Shown here piece after piece: positions 52,391-63,605 of a stretch of DNA of 64,000 nt. The stretch's first letter is position 1; each line of letters opens with the position of its first letter. The stretch is from Silene latifolia. Its lineage: Eukaryota; Streptophyta; Magnoliopsida; Caryophyllales; Caryophyllaceae. The DNA lies in contig NC_133537.1 of the NCBI RefSeq assembly GCF_048544455.1, positions 16,925,541 to 16,989,540 of the forward strand. The letters are read 5' to 3'. Position numbers and translations under genes: made by a program. The notes beneath the pieces were generated by a model, which ran no database searches, was not told where the DNA came from, and saw only the letters and a list, made by a program, of their open reading frames with translations.

Positions 52391-53165
52391 GAGTGTGAGT
52401 ACAAAATAAAGGGACTGACGTGCAATATAAAATATTGTAGAACAATGTCCGTTTTAGATTATAAAGAGGGCTAACATTGAAAGAATCAAATGGAAAAATG
52501 ATGGAATTCGCATAATGGTGCACATTGCTTGTTGCGCCTTGTGCAGAAGGCGCCTTATATATGAACTTGTAAAGTAAATTTTGAAAGAATTTGTTATAAC
52601 CGAGTCCTGTGTCCTTCCTTGTCAATGTGCAAAAATGTGTCCTTCCTTGTGAATGTGCAGAAGGGGTTTCCAGTGATAGGTAGGGTAATGAGAGTTTGGG
52701 CTGATATTAGGGTGGTCAGTGGCTAAGTTGGCAGGGTGGTGTTAGGTGAGGGTTGCAATAGAGAAGCCTCAACTCTTAATGCCCAGATGTCAATTATTTG
52801 TTGCTTAACTAAAATCCGAAAGTAATTACTTCCTCTCAAGGATTTACTTCTAAACTGTTTTCCCAATCCGGAATAACAAAGTGTGAATAGATTTAGTAAG
52901 ACATGAGTAGCCGGAAAAAAGTATCTAATGATTTAGTAAGACATACTGTCTTGTGGCTAGTATCTAATGATTATTATCATATCTAAGCTCCTTGATGCTG
53001 GTTTATTGATCGCTAATAGATTTAAAAAGCCGGAAAAAAGTAGTTTAACTGTTTAAGCCTTCATTACACAGCTTCTATATAACAAGACAACATGAAGTTT
53101 CTATGTCCAGCAAGCTCCCACAGTACATGTCATGGAGAGAATACTAGGGAATAAATGGAAATTTG
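52391..53165. other. Intergenic with small local duplications
   Basis: GATTTAGTAAGACAT at 52890 and 52930, AGTATCTAATGAT at 52920 and about 52959, and AGCCGGAAAAAAGTA at about 52908 and 53020 are repeated locally. No gene recognised. Confidence 0.5.
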
Positions 53166-53169
53166 ATCT

Positions 53170-53975
53170 TACCCGAATAAGCTTAACTAAAAAGACCAAC
53201 GATGTTATGAAAGATATCAAGCTAGACATGCTGAAAGATCCCCTAGATAGCACCATCGAGCCAGCTCAGAATAAAAATAATGTTCCGAAATAAACAGCTT
53301 GCACAATCTGAGGGATGAGCGCCTACATTCCATATTGCTTGCCTTCACAAAGAGAATTGACGGAAGGACCCGTCCAAACCGGCTCTGGAGTCAACTCCAA
53401 CACCCCTTTCGGATTGAGAAAGAAGGGACGTGTGTTGAGGATAGAGATTTGTTGGGGTTTGGTGGAGAAATGTCTGTGGAAGGGTGAAGAATTTGGAAGT
53501 GGTGATGGTGAGGAAATGGAAGAGAAGGGGAAGACACTTGTCTGCAGTTGTCGGGGGTGTTGGTGGGCTTATAGACAGAGCCACATAAACAATCAACAGG
53601 CCAAAGTGATAGAATAATCAGCACTCATGGATACCTGATAGAATTACCATATAGAAAAACCAAAGAACAATCTGTATATAGAAAACTCTTGATACTAATG
53701 TCATAACTCCACCTCGTTCAGGTACGCTGAAAGAGCCGCAATACTCAGATGTGCCATCCTAGATATTCTCTCAAGCCTTGAGCCAAGTAATGTAATAGCA
53801 AGAGGCAGAAAGACAGATAAGGATTTTGTCTCGGCTCAATGAACAAGATTACAAATACTCCGTAGAAGTTAGCCCTGAGGTGTCTGTTCTCACCCAGGCT
53901 GAAATTAATAAATTATAGATAGGGTTGGGCTGATTGCCACTGCAGAGTGCTAGGCACTATCGTCTGTCATGAAAA
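53170..53975 (-). pseudogene. ABCB29-like half ABC transporter, transmembrane-domain pseudogene
   Basis: Three collinear minus-strand pieces match what I recall of plant ABC transporter B family member 29, a plastid half-transporter. At about 53963-53915, after an AG acceptor, TIVPSTLQ leads with a short gap to VAISPTLSII. At about 53835-53715 lies ERISRMAHLSIAALSAYLNE. At about 53385-53172 lies LPSILFVKASN, then after a deletion ALIPQIVQAVYFGTLFLF and GSMVLSRGSFSMSSLISF, ending at a GTAAGA donor. The last piece has two in-frame stops (TAG before ALIPQ, TGA before AGSMVL) and lacks roughly 30 residues. About 290 bp of unrelated sequence follows the second piece. The nucleotide-binding domain was not found downstream. 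Hence a decayed partial copy; the working gene should be elsewhere. Confidence 0.7.
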
Positions 53976-54143
53976 TCAAAAGATCAATATTACAACAAAA
54001 AAAATATGGTTATATGTAGCAGCTACTCATCTGGAGACTATATAACTAACTACAGCTTCCACAACTAACAGAGTTAAAACAATTGGAGCTATACTCGAAA
54101 ATACAGAAGTACACGCCCGACTAATCAAGAGCCTCATAACAGC
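53976..54143. other. Spacer left of element H
   Basis: Possibly intron sequence of the ABC-transporter pseudogene. No signal seen. Confidence 0.3.
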
Positions 54144-54654
54144 TGTTGGGTAACAGAGTGTGAGTCAGAGGTATGGACACTGGGCTACACACGTGCAACT
54201 GCAAAGCATCTCAGCAAGCTTAGCACAGCAACTCCATATATCATTGTAGATATTTTCCATAGAAGCTTCTAGGAGATGTCATAACAAACTTGTAACTGAT
54301 TTGACTTTTGTAACAAACTTTGACCGAAGCTGACTAGGACATGACTAGGATTAGTTAGTTACTCATACTTGTATATATAGATGCTCATGTACACATAACA
54401 GATTAAGTTAATGAGATCACAAATTTTATTTACATTTTGTTGTTCATATCAAAACACTATAAATCTTCCTTGTGAGCTTGAGCTAGCATCAATGGTGTCC
54501 ATCTGTGTTGCTGATGATTCTCATCATCTGACACCATTTCACATGGTATCAGAGCAGGAGTAACTTCTGTTTTTGCATATCAAATCCTCATTCTTCCGCA
54601 AATACTCTGTGTTTTTTTTCTGCTTCGTTTTCCCTTTTCTCTTCAATTGTTTAC
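54144..54654 (+). mobile_element. Element H: 5' end of a Ty1/copia element, interrupted by G
   Basis: A 400-bp LTR (54144-54543, TGTTGGGTAAC to ACCATTTCACA) with a TATATATAG box is followed at once by the initiator-Met primer site TGGTATCAGAGC (54544-54555) and about 100 bp of leader. Element G then begins. The remainder of H should lie beyond G and outside the window, so a solo LTR is ruled out by the primer site. Age cannot be judged from one LTR. Confidence 0.8.
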
Positions 54655-54906
54655 TGTTAAAGACGTAAACAATAGAATAAGATGATACTGAGTGATTTAT
54701 TCAAATGATCATGTTCATTACATATGGGTATATACTATGCTATTTATACACAAGAATGAATAACATATTTACGGAAGTAAATAACTTGTATCGCTAATTA
54801 CGGAAGGCGGATAATATGTTGCCTTGTGTGGAGCTTGAGCCAACGGCTCTTATGAGGCTCCTAGGCCGTTGCTCTTCAACGGCTATCTAGGGTGCTTGTT
54901 AGTACA
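54655..54906 (-). repeat. Element G 3' LTR
   Basis: 252 bp with TG...CA ends, bordered on the inside by a G-rich polypurine tract (minus strand, 54907-54925). Confidence 0.75.
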
Positions 54907-54924
54907 AACCACCCCCCCCCCCCA

Positions 54925-57900
54925 GCTAGGGGCTATGACGTTCTTTTGTATTTCGTCGCGGATAAAGTGGCAATCAGTCTCGATATGTTTTGTGCGCTCG
55001 TGGAAAACTGGATTGCGGGCTATGTAGAGAGCGGATTGGTTGTCGCACTTGAGTTGAATGGGTTTGTCATGAGAAATGCCGAGAGAATGAAGTAGTCCTT
55101 TGAGCCACTTAAGTTCTTTGACGGTGAAGGCCATGGCGCGATACTCGGATTCAGCAGAAGAAAGGGATACGGTGGCTTGTTTCTTGGTTTTCCAAGAGAT
55201 GGGAGAGGAGCCCAAGAAGACTAGGTAGGCGGAAAGTGATCGTCGACTGGTAGGGCATGCAGCGTGGTCGGCGTTGCAATAGGCATTGAGTCGTAGGTCA
55301 CTGTCGGAGCGAAGAAGTATGCCCTGACCCGGCGAGTTCTTTAAGTACTTAACAACTTTGAGAGCGGCTTGCCAGTGGTCGACGGTAGGAGCGTGCATAA
55401 ATTGAGCTAGTGTATGAACCGAATAAGTAAGTTCGGGTCGTGTAATGGTAAGATAAACCAGGCGGCCGATGAGGCGGCGGTAGGATTAGGGATCACTCAT
55501 GTATGCGGCCTTGGATAGGGCCAACTTATGATTCTGCTCCATGGGTGTTGGAGTTGGTTGTGTGCCGAGGAGGCCCGTTTCTTTTAAGATGTCGAGGGCG
55601 TACTTGCGTTGAGAAATAAAAATCCCAGAGTTATGACAAGCGATTTCTAGGCCGAGGAAGTATTTGAGAACTCCCAAGTCTTTCATATGAAAACATGTGC
55701 TCAAATATTGCTTGAATTGATTAATGAAATCGGGATTGTTCCCACAAATGACCAAATCATCCACGTAGACAAGTATGTGTACCTCGGTGTTGGGCCGGTT
55801 AATAGAAAATAAGGAGTGATCATATGGGCATTGATTGAATCCATATTGTAAGAGAGCGGAAGCGAGCTTAGCATACCAACACCGTGGGGCTTGGCGTAAA
55901 CCATAGAGAGACTTTCGAAGACGACAAACCTTGCCGGCTGTAGATGGATGAAAACCCGGCGGAGGTGTCATGTAAACTTCCTCATCGAGATCACCATGGA
56001 GAAATGTATTGTGAACATCCATTTGGTGAAGGACCCATCTTTTGGCGGCGGCGATAGCAAGCAAGGTGCGAACGGTAACATGTTTTATAGTAGGAGCAAA
56101 TGTTTCGTTGTAGTCCACCCCTTCAACTTGCTTATTTCCCATAACAACGAGTCTTGCTTTGTAACGTTCAATAGACCCATCCGCATTGTATTTAATTTTG
56201 TAGACCCACTTGGAACCAATTGCTTTCTTATGCGAAGGTAGGGTTTCGAGAGTCCTTGTTTTTGTTGAGAGCATCAAGTTCCAGTTTCATGCCGTCGCGC
56301 CATTCCTTGACCTGCACGACATCTTTAAAATGGCTAGGCTCGTGGTGTTTAGTCACGGCCGACAAGAAAGCTTTATGGTTAGTAGAAAAATTATCATAAT
56401 TTAAATAGTGAGAAAGAGGGAATGCGGTACCTGAAGACGATGATGAGGCCACGAGAGAGTTTAATGAGGGGCGTGGTTTAGAAAGGATAAAACCGTTAAG
56501 ATTAGAGTTCGGTATTTTAAGACGATGTCCTCGACCCATGGGTTGTGGGTCATTGGTAGTCGTAGATGTGGAAGAGTCGGTCTCGGTGGTCTCAGTAGCT
56601 GCGGTCGATGGAGTCGTCAATTGAGCTGATTGGGCCGTGTTTGTGGCAGGGGAAGAGGAAGATGTGGGCGTTGTGGATGGTGTGGAGGCGGATGTAGTAG
56701 TGATAAGTATAGGTTGATCGATGGGTGTTAAAGAGTCCGCTAAGTAGGAAGAGTTAGTGTCAAGATCGTGTATGTTAAGACCTTTATAAGGGAATTCACT
56801 TTCGACAAAGACGACATCACGTGAGTCAAAATAGGAGCCGGTGTCCAAATCATAGAGACGCCATCCTTTCTTTCCAAAAGGATAACCAATGAAAATACAT
56901 TTACGACTTTTAGGGGCAAATTTGTCATGAGAGCGATTTAAAGTCCGAGCGTAAGCGAGACAACCAAAGATGCGTATATTTTCAAACGGGGGAGGTTTAT
57001 TAAAAAGCATTTCATAAGGCGTTTTGCCATGTAGAAGAGGCGTCGGAGTACGGTTTATAAGGAAAACAACACTCAAAACGCATTCTCCCCAAAAATATAA
57101 AGGTAGACTTGCTTGAAAAAGGAGAGCACGTGCAACGTTCAAAATATGGCGATGTTTACTTTCGACCCGCCCGTTTTGTTGGGGGGTGTCAACGTTAGAT
57201 TTTTGAAAGAGGATCCCATTTTCGGTGAAGAAGGGGATAAGAGGGCGAAATTCAGTGCCGTTATCGGTCCGTAAAATTTTAATTTTTTTCTCAAATTGAC
57301 GTTCGATCATAGCAAAAAAATTTAATAAAGTTTGTTTAGTATCACTCTTACGACGCAAAAGGTAAACCCATGTAGATCGTGAAAAATCATCAACAATAGT
57401 AAGAAAATAAGTAGATCCACACGAGGCATTCTCGGAATATGGACCCTAAAGATCGCAATGAATGAGATCAAAAGAAGAATTAGCATGACTTGAACTTAAA
57501 TGAAAATGTTCGCGAGTTTGCTTCGCGCGTAAACAAATGTCACAATTTTGACTATGAAAAATATTCGATGTTTTAGAGACTTTATTCAAAATAGGTAAAA
57601 AACGAGAAATTTGTGAAGAGGGGTGTCCCAACCTTCGGTGCCATAATTCAACAGAGTCAACCGCCCCAGCTAGACAAGCGTGTACTTTGTCGTTCCGGAC
57701 ACTCTTAAGGTAGTAAAGCCCCTCATGTTGCTCACTCGCGCCAATCACCATCTTCGAGATACGGTCCTGAATAAGACAAAGATTATGAGAGAATTGAATG
57801 GTGAGTGTCGTGTCTTTTAAAAGACTTGACACCGACATTAAATTACAATGTAAATTAGCGGCATATAAGACATCTCGTAAAATAAGACGAGAAGAAAGGT

Positions 57901-58050
57901 GTATATCGCCACTTTGTGTAGCGATTGTAAGATCTCCGTTAGGGAGACCAACGGATAAAGGAGTAATATTTTTAATATTAGAAAAGTGAGAAAGACAGCC
58001 CGACATGTGGTGGGATGCTCCCGTGTCAATAATCCAAAAAGAAGAGATAT
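54925..58050 (-). other. Element G pol region (fossil)
   Basis: From right to left: protease FWIIDTGASHHMSG (about 58035-57995); integrase LWHRRLGHPSSQ, CDICLRAKQTRE, RTDNGTEF and VDTPQQNGRVESKHRH (about 57660-57150); reverse transcriptase KWVYKIKYNADGS, HQMDVHNTFLHGDLDEEV and ILVYVDDLVICGN (about 56220-55740); RNase H AYCNADHAACP and LSSAESEYRAMAF (about 55290-55130). Copia order. Confidence 0.92.
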
Positions 58051-58053
58051 TAC

Positions 58054-58650
58054 TGATGGGGCATATTCTGCACCCGCTGACCGAGTCAACATATTGAGCA
58101 AGGTCAAAGATCAAGAGACAGCAAGTCAACATGTTAGACCGCCTAACCGACGCAGCCTGTCGGCCGGTCACTTTGGTCTCTCGGGCAACCGCCACCGGGA
58201 GACATATCCGCGTACTCATACCCAAGACCCCTCGGCATGGAGTCAACAGGGCCCGCCGGCCTGCCATGGGTCCCTCGGCCGAGGGTAGAACAGACTTTCC
58301 ACCTGCTACGCCACTTGGCCCACTTGGCCACTACGTGACAAAAGGTGAAAGTCTATAAATACTCCTCAACCCTCATTGAGAAAAGGATCCACAATCTAAC
58401 CTAAAACTCACTATTCATCTGGTATAATCTCCCTTATCTCTCTACAATATACTTTGTCAAGTAACATACAACTTAATCCCTTTAAGTTCACTGACTTGAG
58501 CGTCGGAGTGAGTACGCTCGGTGCAAAGCCGAGCCCTCAGTTTGTTCATCGTTTCAGGAGAGACCGAGAGGAAGAGTCAAGGCAAGGAAGGACATCCATT
58601 CACCAAGCTTGCGTGGTAAACAACACTGCTCTGGAATTACACCCGGAACA
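58054..58650 (+). repeat. Element F 5' LTR
   Basis: Shares most of its sequence with the B LTRs, including CTATAAATACTCCTCAACCC (TATA box about 58355) and the GC-rich hairpin at 58516-58534. Confidence 0.92.
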
Positions 58651-58652
58651 AT

Positions 58653-58670
58653 TGGCGCCGTCTGTGGGGA
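58653..58670 (+). other. Element F primer-binding site
   Basis: TGGCGCCGTCTGTGGGGA two bases after the LTR; the Tat-type site, also present in B. Confidence 0.88.
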
Positions 58671-58768
58671 AAGATACTAGAAGCTAGTCACATTCATTCC
58701 CCAAAAAAAAAAAAAAACACAAAACAAAACCCATTCGCCGAGCTAAGAGGATATCGAAACAGCCAGAG

Positions 58769-60106
58769 ATGGTGCGTGTGGAAACTGAATTCTTCCAAGA
58801 TGACACATTCCACAACTCTGAACTCGGGGCGATCCCCACCGGCCGTATCACTGATACGACGTACGGGATGCCAACAGAACAAGATACACCGCTGCCCACC
58901 GACCAAGTCACTATCATGGGACATGTGGTTGATGCAGCTAAACTAAAGCTACTCCTGGACCTAATGGGTAGCATGCCGACTCACACTGTCACAACGACAA
59001 GAGCGGCGGCACCCCCACAGGAGACCAGGGTCCAAAAAGTGACTCCGAGAAACTTGAACGGAGCATTGGAGGAAGCTGACCATGTCAAGACGCGGGGAGC
59101 CCAGAGTGCCGGTGGTAGACGAGTCCTTCCCGCACTCGCGGGAGGACGATGTCGCCCAAAGACCGACGAGGCCCGCCCCAGAGGAGTGAAAGAAGTCCGA
59201 CTCACCAGAGTCGGAGAAGAAGCCCGACTCACCGGAGTCGGAGAAGAAGCCCTTCCCACCACGGGAGAGGAGCCGGACTAAGGATGCGAGGAGCCGATCG
59301 CCGCGTGTCATTCGACACGTGGTCGACAGACCCCTCAACCCCTATGTACTAGAGGTCCCGGTGCCGACTAAGCTAAAGTTGCCGCCCATATCATACAAAG
59401 GAGAAAGCGACCCAACCGACCATGCCGAGGCTTTCGAGTCTTACATGTCGGTATGGGAGCAACCTGATGAGGTTTGGTGCCGAGTCTTCCCAACGACTCT
59501 GCGTGGGATGGCACAAAGTTGGTACAAGGGGCTACCCAATGGGTCGATATACTGTTATGGCGACCTAAGGGACATATTTTTGGCCCAATATTCTTGCAAT
59601 AAGAGAAGGGCCGTCGAGACATCGGATCTCCTGACTATCAAACAGGAGGGAGGCGAGTCTCTCCGAAGTTATGTGAAGAGGTTCGACGCCAAGGTTCAGC
59701 AGATTCGCGAGTGAAGCAATGAATGCGCGGCCTTCGATCGATGAAAGGCCTCCCGAGAGGAGACTTAAAATACGAGCTCATCAAGTGCGGAGGCCTGAAC
59801 CTAGACTCCGCCAGGAGGATGGCCGACCAAGCCATAAAGGTGGAGGACTATCACAAGACCTGGGTAGGCCACAGCGAGGCCGGGCACTCAGAGAGTAAGA
59901 GCCGCCGGGAGGACAACCCGGATGAAGGACGCCGTGACAATAATAGGTCACGGTCTGACAAGTCCGCCAGGAAACAGAACTCGGCGGGCGCCGGGGGGAG
60001 TTCGGGACCGTACTACCAAAAGCGGTACAATGGTCACACCCCCCTGGTCGTATCTGCTGCCGAGGTCTTCTCCCTGAGCAAGAACGAGGGTCAGAAGTGG
60101 GAAAGG
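58769..60106 (+). other. Element F gag region, first part (fossil)
   Basis: Starts MVRVETEFFQDDTFHNSELG. It contains an Arg/Ser-rich stretch and the gag core VPTKLKLPPISYKGESDPTD, SWYKGLPNGS and LRSYVKRFDAKVQQIRE, matching element B. Interrupted at 60106 by the CACTA insertion. Confidence 0.88.
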
Positions 60107-60360
60107 CACTACTACAAAACTCGTTATGGACATCAGTCGATGGACATCGGATTATCTGGAAAACCGATGTACATAACATGCACATAGGTTGTTTGCAAAA
60201 ACCTGATGTGCATATAATTATATGTACATCGGTTGCGTTAAAAAACACATGTCCATTATTTCTGATTTTAAAGGACATGTGATATTTAATAAAACCCATG
60301 TCTATATAAAAGTCATGGACATGGAACATTGCATTTAACCGATGTGCATCTAAAGTGAAA
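60107..60360. repeat. Left subterminal repeat array of the CACTA element
   Basis: Repeated short motifs such as GATGGACATCGGAT, CCGATGTACAT, GATGTGCAT and TGTACATCGG on both strands. Confidence 0.85.
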
Positions 60361-62029
60361 ATTATAGGCGGCAAAAATATTTGGCTCACCGCCATCACTT
60401 ATAATTTCGACTACGTACATTCTTCCCCAAATCCTCTCCCTCACTCTCACTCCCAAACCCTAACCCCCAAAACCCCGTACTCACTCACCCTCCCTCCGGC
60501 TACCAACCCCCGTCCTCAACCCCGTCACCATCGTCATCTCCCTACGCCACCCACACTTCCTCCCCAATGACGTCCTTGCCCAAATACTTGGCTCCTTGCT
60601 TTTGCAAAAATCAATATCACCAATTCTTATTCAATTACAGCCACCTAGAATCAGGTAATTTTTTATCCTTGAGATTTTGTTTGTTGTCTAAATCGTTTTA
60701 TTAATATTTCACAACTTAATAATTAGTTTATTGATAATTTTAGGTTCATCTGTTTTCAAAGAAAAATCTTAATGTAATTTTTGCTTCTTTTGGATTTAGG
60801 GTTGATACGAAATTGGGGCTTTTGTATGAAGTTAGTGTTTTTGTCTAGTATCTAAAAAGTATTGTGTATTTTTGTTGATATGATTATAGATTAAGCAGAT
60901 AGAGGCGCATAACTCCATCTTTGTCATCAGCCAACCATCGTGTTCACCAGCTTTAATTGGGTACGTTTACTCTTGATTTTATGTTGTTCATTTTCGGATT
61001 TTATGCTGTTAGCAACTTGAAAATATGTCATTAACTAGTTGCAGAGTTTGTTTAGGATTAATTTCTCTTTTATTGGTTAGCCTTTGTATTGAACAGGTTC
61101 ACAAATTTTTAACTATAAGTCCTATCCTTTATTTTGTCTTACTCTCTAACTTAACTATATTGAGGAGCTTAGTATGTTACTTAAAGCATGTAACATGGAA
61201 CTTATGCCCATGTTTTCGATATGGTAAGGTAATTTCCATGTTGTGATGGGCGACGCAGATTATGTCTAATATACACCAAAGTTTTATCGAGTCATCGAAG
61301 GCCCTCAAGCCAGTCTATTAGGGCACTAGTTTTCACACTTTAATGGATTTGTGGTGAATGAGAACACAGATGTAGCTTTATATGTGAATAAGAATGTTAA
61401 TGTCAATTTTTCAAGTGTGGGTTATGTGTCTCTAGTGCAATTGAGGCCACCGAGATAGCAAAGAAAATGTTTCCTTATATAACTTGTAGCGAAAACTAGT
61501 ACATGTGTTGCTTGAATACTCGGTTTGCCTTTAAGACTACTACCATGTTTGACCTTTTTTCTACCTAATTGACTGATTTGGTTTGTTACCATGCAGATCC
61601 TTTTTAATGGACTTCATAGCAAGCCCTTCCTGTTGTATATTCGAGGTAATTGGCTTTTCATTGTCTTTATGTCCCGGTTTGTCCATATGATGATGCTAAA
61701 TTTGATCAACTCCATTATGCTACACTTCTTATCCACTAACCATCACTACAAATGGTCCTATCCCCGTTTCTTGATCTTTGTGCCAAATCAAAGGTAAATA
61801 AATGATGAGGACGGAGGGAGCATCATGTTATGGATGTGCATAAAACTACAAAAAAAAAAAAGATGGGCCTAATTCCACCATGTGCTTCACTTACGTTCCT
61901 AAATTAATTAGGGAGTACTTAATTATAATCAAGAATTAGCCCTACCATCAAACTAAAATCAATCTTGTTGTGAGCAACATAACGATATCAGAGAAAACTT
62001 CTATAGAATGCATGACCCAAGCTTAAAAG

Positions 62030-62235
62030 GTAAAGCTGACCAAGCAGATCACTGAAAAAGTACAGGCCGATGTTTATAAGAAAATGGAAATGATGGGAGA
62101 GAAACGGAGTAACGAGAATATCAGTTACTCCGTCCATAATGAAAAAGATGTTGATGAGGTCGAGTACATTGATAACAGTGTGCCTGATGAATTTCTTGAT
62201 AATCCTGCCCCATCATTTGATGATATACCTGAGAA
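62030..62235 (+). pseudogene. Exon relic in CACTA element, charged/coiled-coil
   Basis: An open stretch reads KLTKQITEKVQADVYKKMEM and later EVEYIDNSVPDEFLDNPAPS, ending at a GAG|GTAAAT donor-like site. It resembles the charged linker that precedes the protease part in plant CACTA second-gene products, but this is not firm. Confidence 0.45.
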
Positions 62236-62462
62236 GGTAAATAAATAAGAAACAAGTCACCCGCACCTGCTTAGAGTAGTTAATATTGTAGTAATGCTCG
62301 CTGTTTGTCTGTTATTGTTCCTCAGGGATTTGAGTGCGAGCTATCTGTGCAAGATAATGCTGAAAATTAATGTAAGTTCATTACTATATCAGATGTCTAC
62401 TTGTTTTATTACGTTTAAATAGCAAAAAATGGTTCCTTTAATTTGCCGACATGCTGTTTTAG

Positions 62463-62849
62463 TGTGCTCGTCAAGAAGGTGATACAGAATGCGGGTACTA
62501 CATAATGAGGTACATTTGGAAATTGTGACTCGTTGGCACCGATTTAAAGCTATCGATGAGGTCGATTACCCGAAATTTTAAAACTCTTGTATAATGTTTT
62601 CAAGTAATGTTTACCCCTTGCGATCAACAAGAACTATGATAGCCTATGATGGCACGCTTGTTGTCGCCTTGCCAAGTTTTACTACCATAAAATCCCATTA
62701 TTGAGCTTCATTTGTTTTAGTATTTGTGGTATTATATAAGACGTCGTCATGTGCATGATTTTCAGGTTTTTCAAGACAAAATGGCATATTCACAAGATGA
62801 AATCGATGAAGTTCGGGACTTGTGGGCGAACTATTTTCTGAATGCCTAG
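62463..62849 (+). pseudogene. Ulp1-type cysteine protease C-terminal relic in CACTA element
   Basis: At 62463-62528 the frame reads CARQEGDTECGYYIMRYIWK, the ...Gln...(D/E)CGYY(I/V)MRY signature of Ulp1/SENP-like proteases, with the catalytic Cys codon at 62490-62492. The frame then closes at TGA 62526. A later piece at 62766-62849, after an AG acceptor, reads FQDKMAYSQDEIDEVRDLWA and ends NYFLNA, the usual C-terminal tail of these transposon proteins. The catalytic His and Asp part was not located, so only a relic remains. Ulp1-like domains are known in plant CACTA and Mutator-like elements, with unclear function. Confidence 0.7.
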
Positions 62850-63180
62850 TTGTAGTAGTAATCTATTAGTTTGATTCTGAAAACTCTGTTTGTCTCGGGA
62901 TCTTGAAGGCCATGTTTTGTTGTCGTAAGAAACGTATTACGAAACCTTTGTTGGATTGTTTAAATTAGCTGCTTGAATTCAAACAATGTATGACGAACAA
63001 CGTTTGTCAAAATTTGGTATGAATTTGATATGTTTGGTTGAATGGCCTCCAATTTGGGTAAGCCATCTATGAATGGAATATGGTTTGCCATTTATGAATG
63101 GCCTCTGTTTTGGATTAACAGTTCATTTGCATTAGAAGTACCATTTCCAATTTTTTTTTTTTAAAAATTGACAAAATAAT

Positions 63181-63602
63181 GGACATCGGTTCGGCAGAAA
63201 TTGGATGTAAATCTGTTTTAAAACACATGAAGTTTTGGAAAAACTCGATGTGTATGGGTACTAAAGGACATCGGATTTGGAAAGTAAGCGATGTACAAGA
63301 TTGTAAAGGACATGGGATTATGAGTAAAATCTGATGTGTATCAATAATAATGGACATGGGATATATAAGAAATCCGATGTCCATCCAAGTAAAGGACATG
63401 GGATTATGAGTAAAATCTGATGTGTATCAACAATAATGGACATGGGATATATAAGAAATCCGATGTCCATCCAAAAATGGACATCGGTTGTAAATCCGAT
63501 GTGCATTACTACCATAAGGACATGACCGAACTCTACATCGGAGCACTATCCCATGTCCATGACCCTAAAACTCCGATGTAGTAAAGGGTTCTTGTAGTAG
63601 TG
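63181..63602. repeat. Right subterminal array with an 86-bp tandem duplication
   Basis: A dozen or so GGACATCGG/GGACATGGGAT/CCGATGTCCAT motifs. The segment 63304-63389 is repeated directly as 63390-63475 with very few changes. Confidence 0.88.
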
Positions 63603-63605
63603 AGG

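Larger units (their letters stand above)
54655..58053 (-). mobile_element. Element G: Ty1/copia retrotransposon on the minus strand, 3' part
   Basis: Begins at the left with its 3' LTR (54655-54906, TGTACTAACA to GTCTTTAACA in element orientation). A purine tract containing 12 consecutive G and then RNase H, reverse transcriptase, integrase and protease follow in reverse. At 58053 it is cut by element F inside the protease region. Its gag and 5' LTR must lie beyond the window. Several breaks are present. It was inserted into the leader of H. Confidence 0.9.
60107..63602. mobile_element. Non-autonomous CACTA (En/Spm) DNA transposon
   Basis: A 3496-bp element inserted in the gag of F. It has CACTACTACAA termini: left CACTACTACAAAACTC, and right GTTCTTGTAGTAGTG read as its complement. 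A perfect 3-bp duplication AGG flanks it (60104-60106 and 63603-63605). Both ends, about 250 and 420 bp, are packed with copies of a GGACATCGG/CCGATGTCCAT-type subterminal motif, the usual transposase-binding arrays of this superfamily. The interior has a pyrimidine-rich exon-like leader near 60420-60660, a coiled-coil-coding scrap near 62030-62235 and a Ulp1 protease relic. No TNP2-type transposase domain was found, so it would need help from another copy. Confidence 0.92.

Noticed and set aside
53299-53624. Two plus-strand and two minus-strand ORFs of 60-100 residues
   Set aside because: They overlap the ABC-transporter pseudogene and a foreign insert in other frames, with no conserved motif.
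54144-54543. Solo LTR
   Set aside because: A TGGTATCAGAGC primer site directly follows, so it is the 5' end of a longer element interrupted by G.
57986-58331. Chimeric open frame joining the copia protease to upstream sequence
   Set aside because: The upstream part is the LTR of element F; the frame is an accident of the insertion junction.
60420-60660. Captured host gene at the left of the CACTA interior
   Set aside because: The pyrimidine-rich leader with a short frame and a donor-like site resembles the untranslated first exon of CACTA genes; no host protein recognised.
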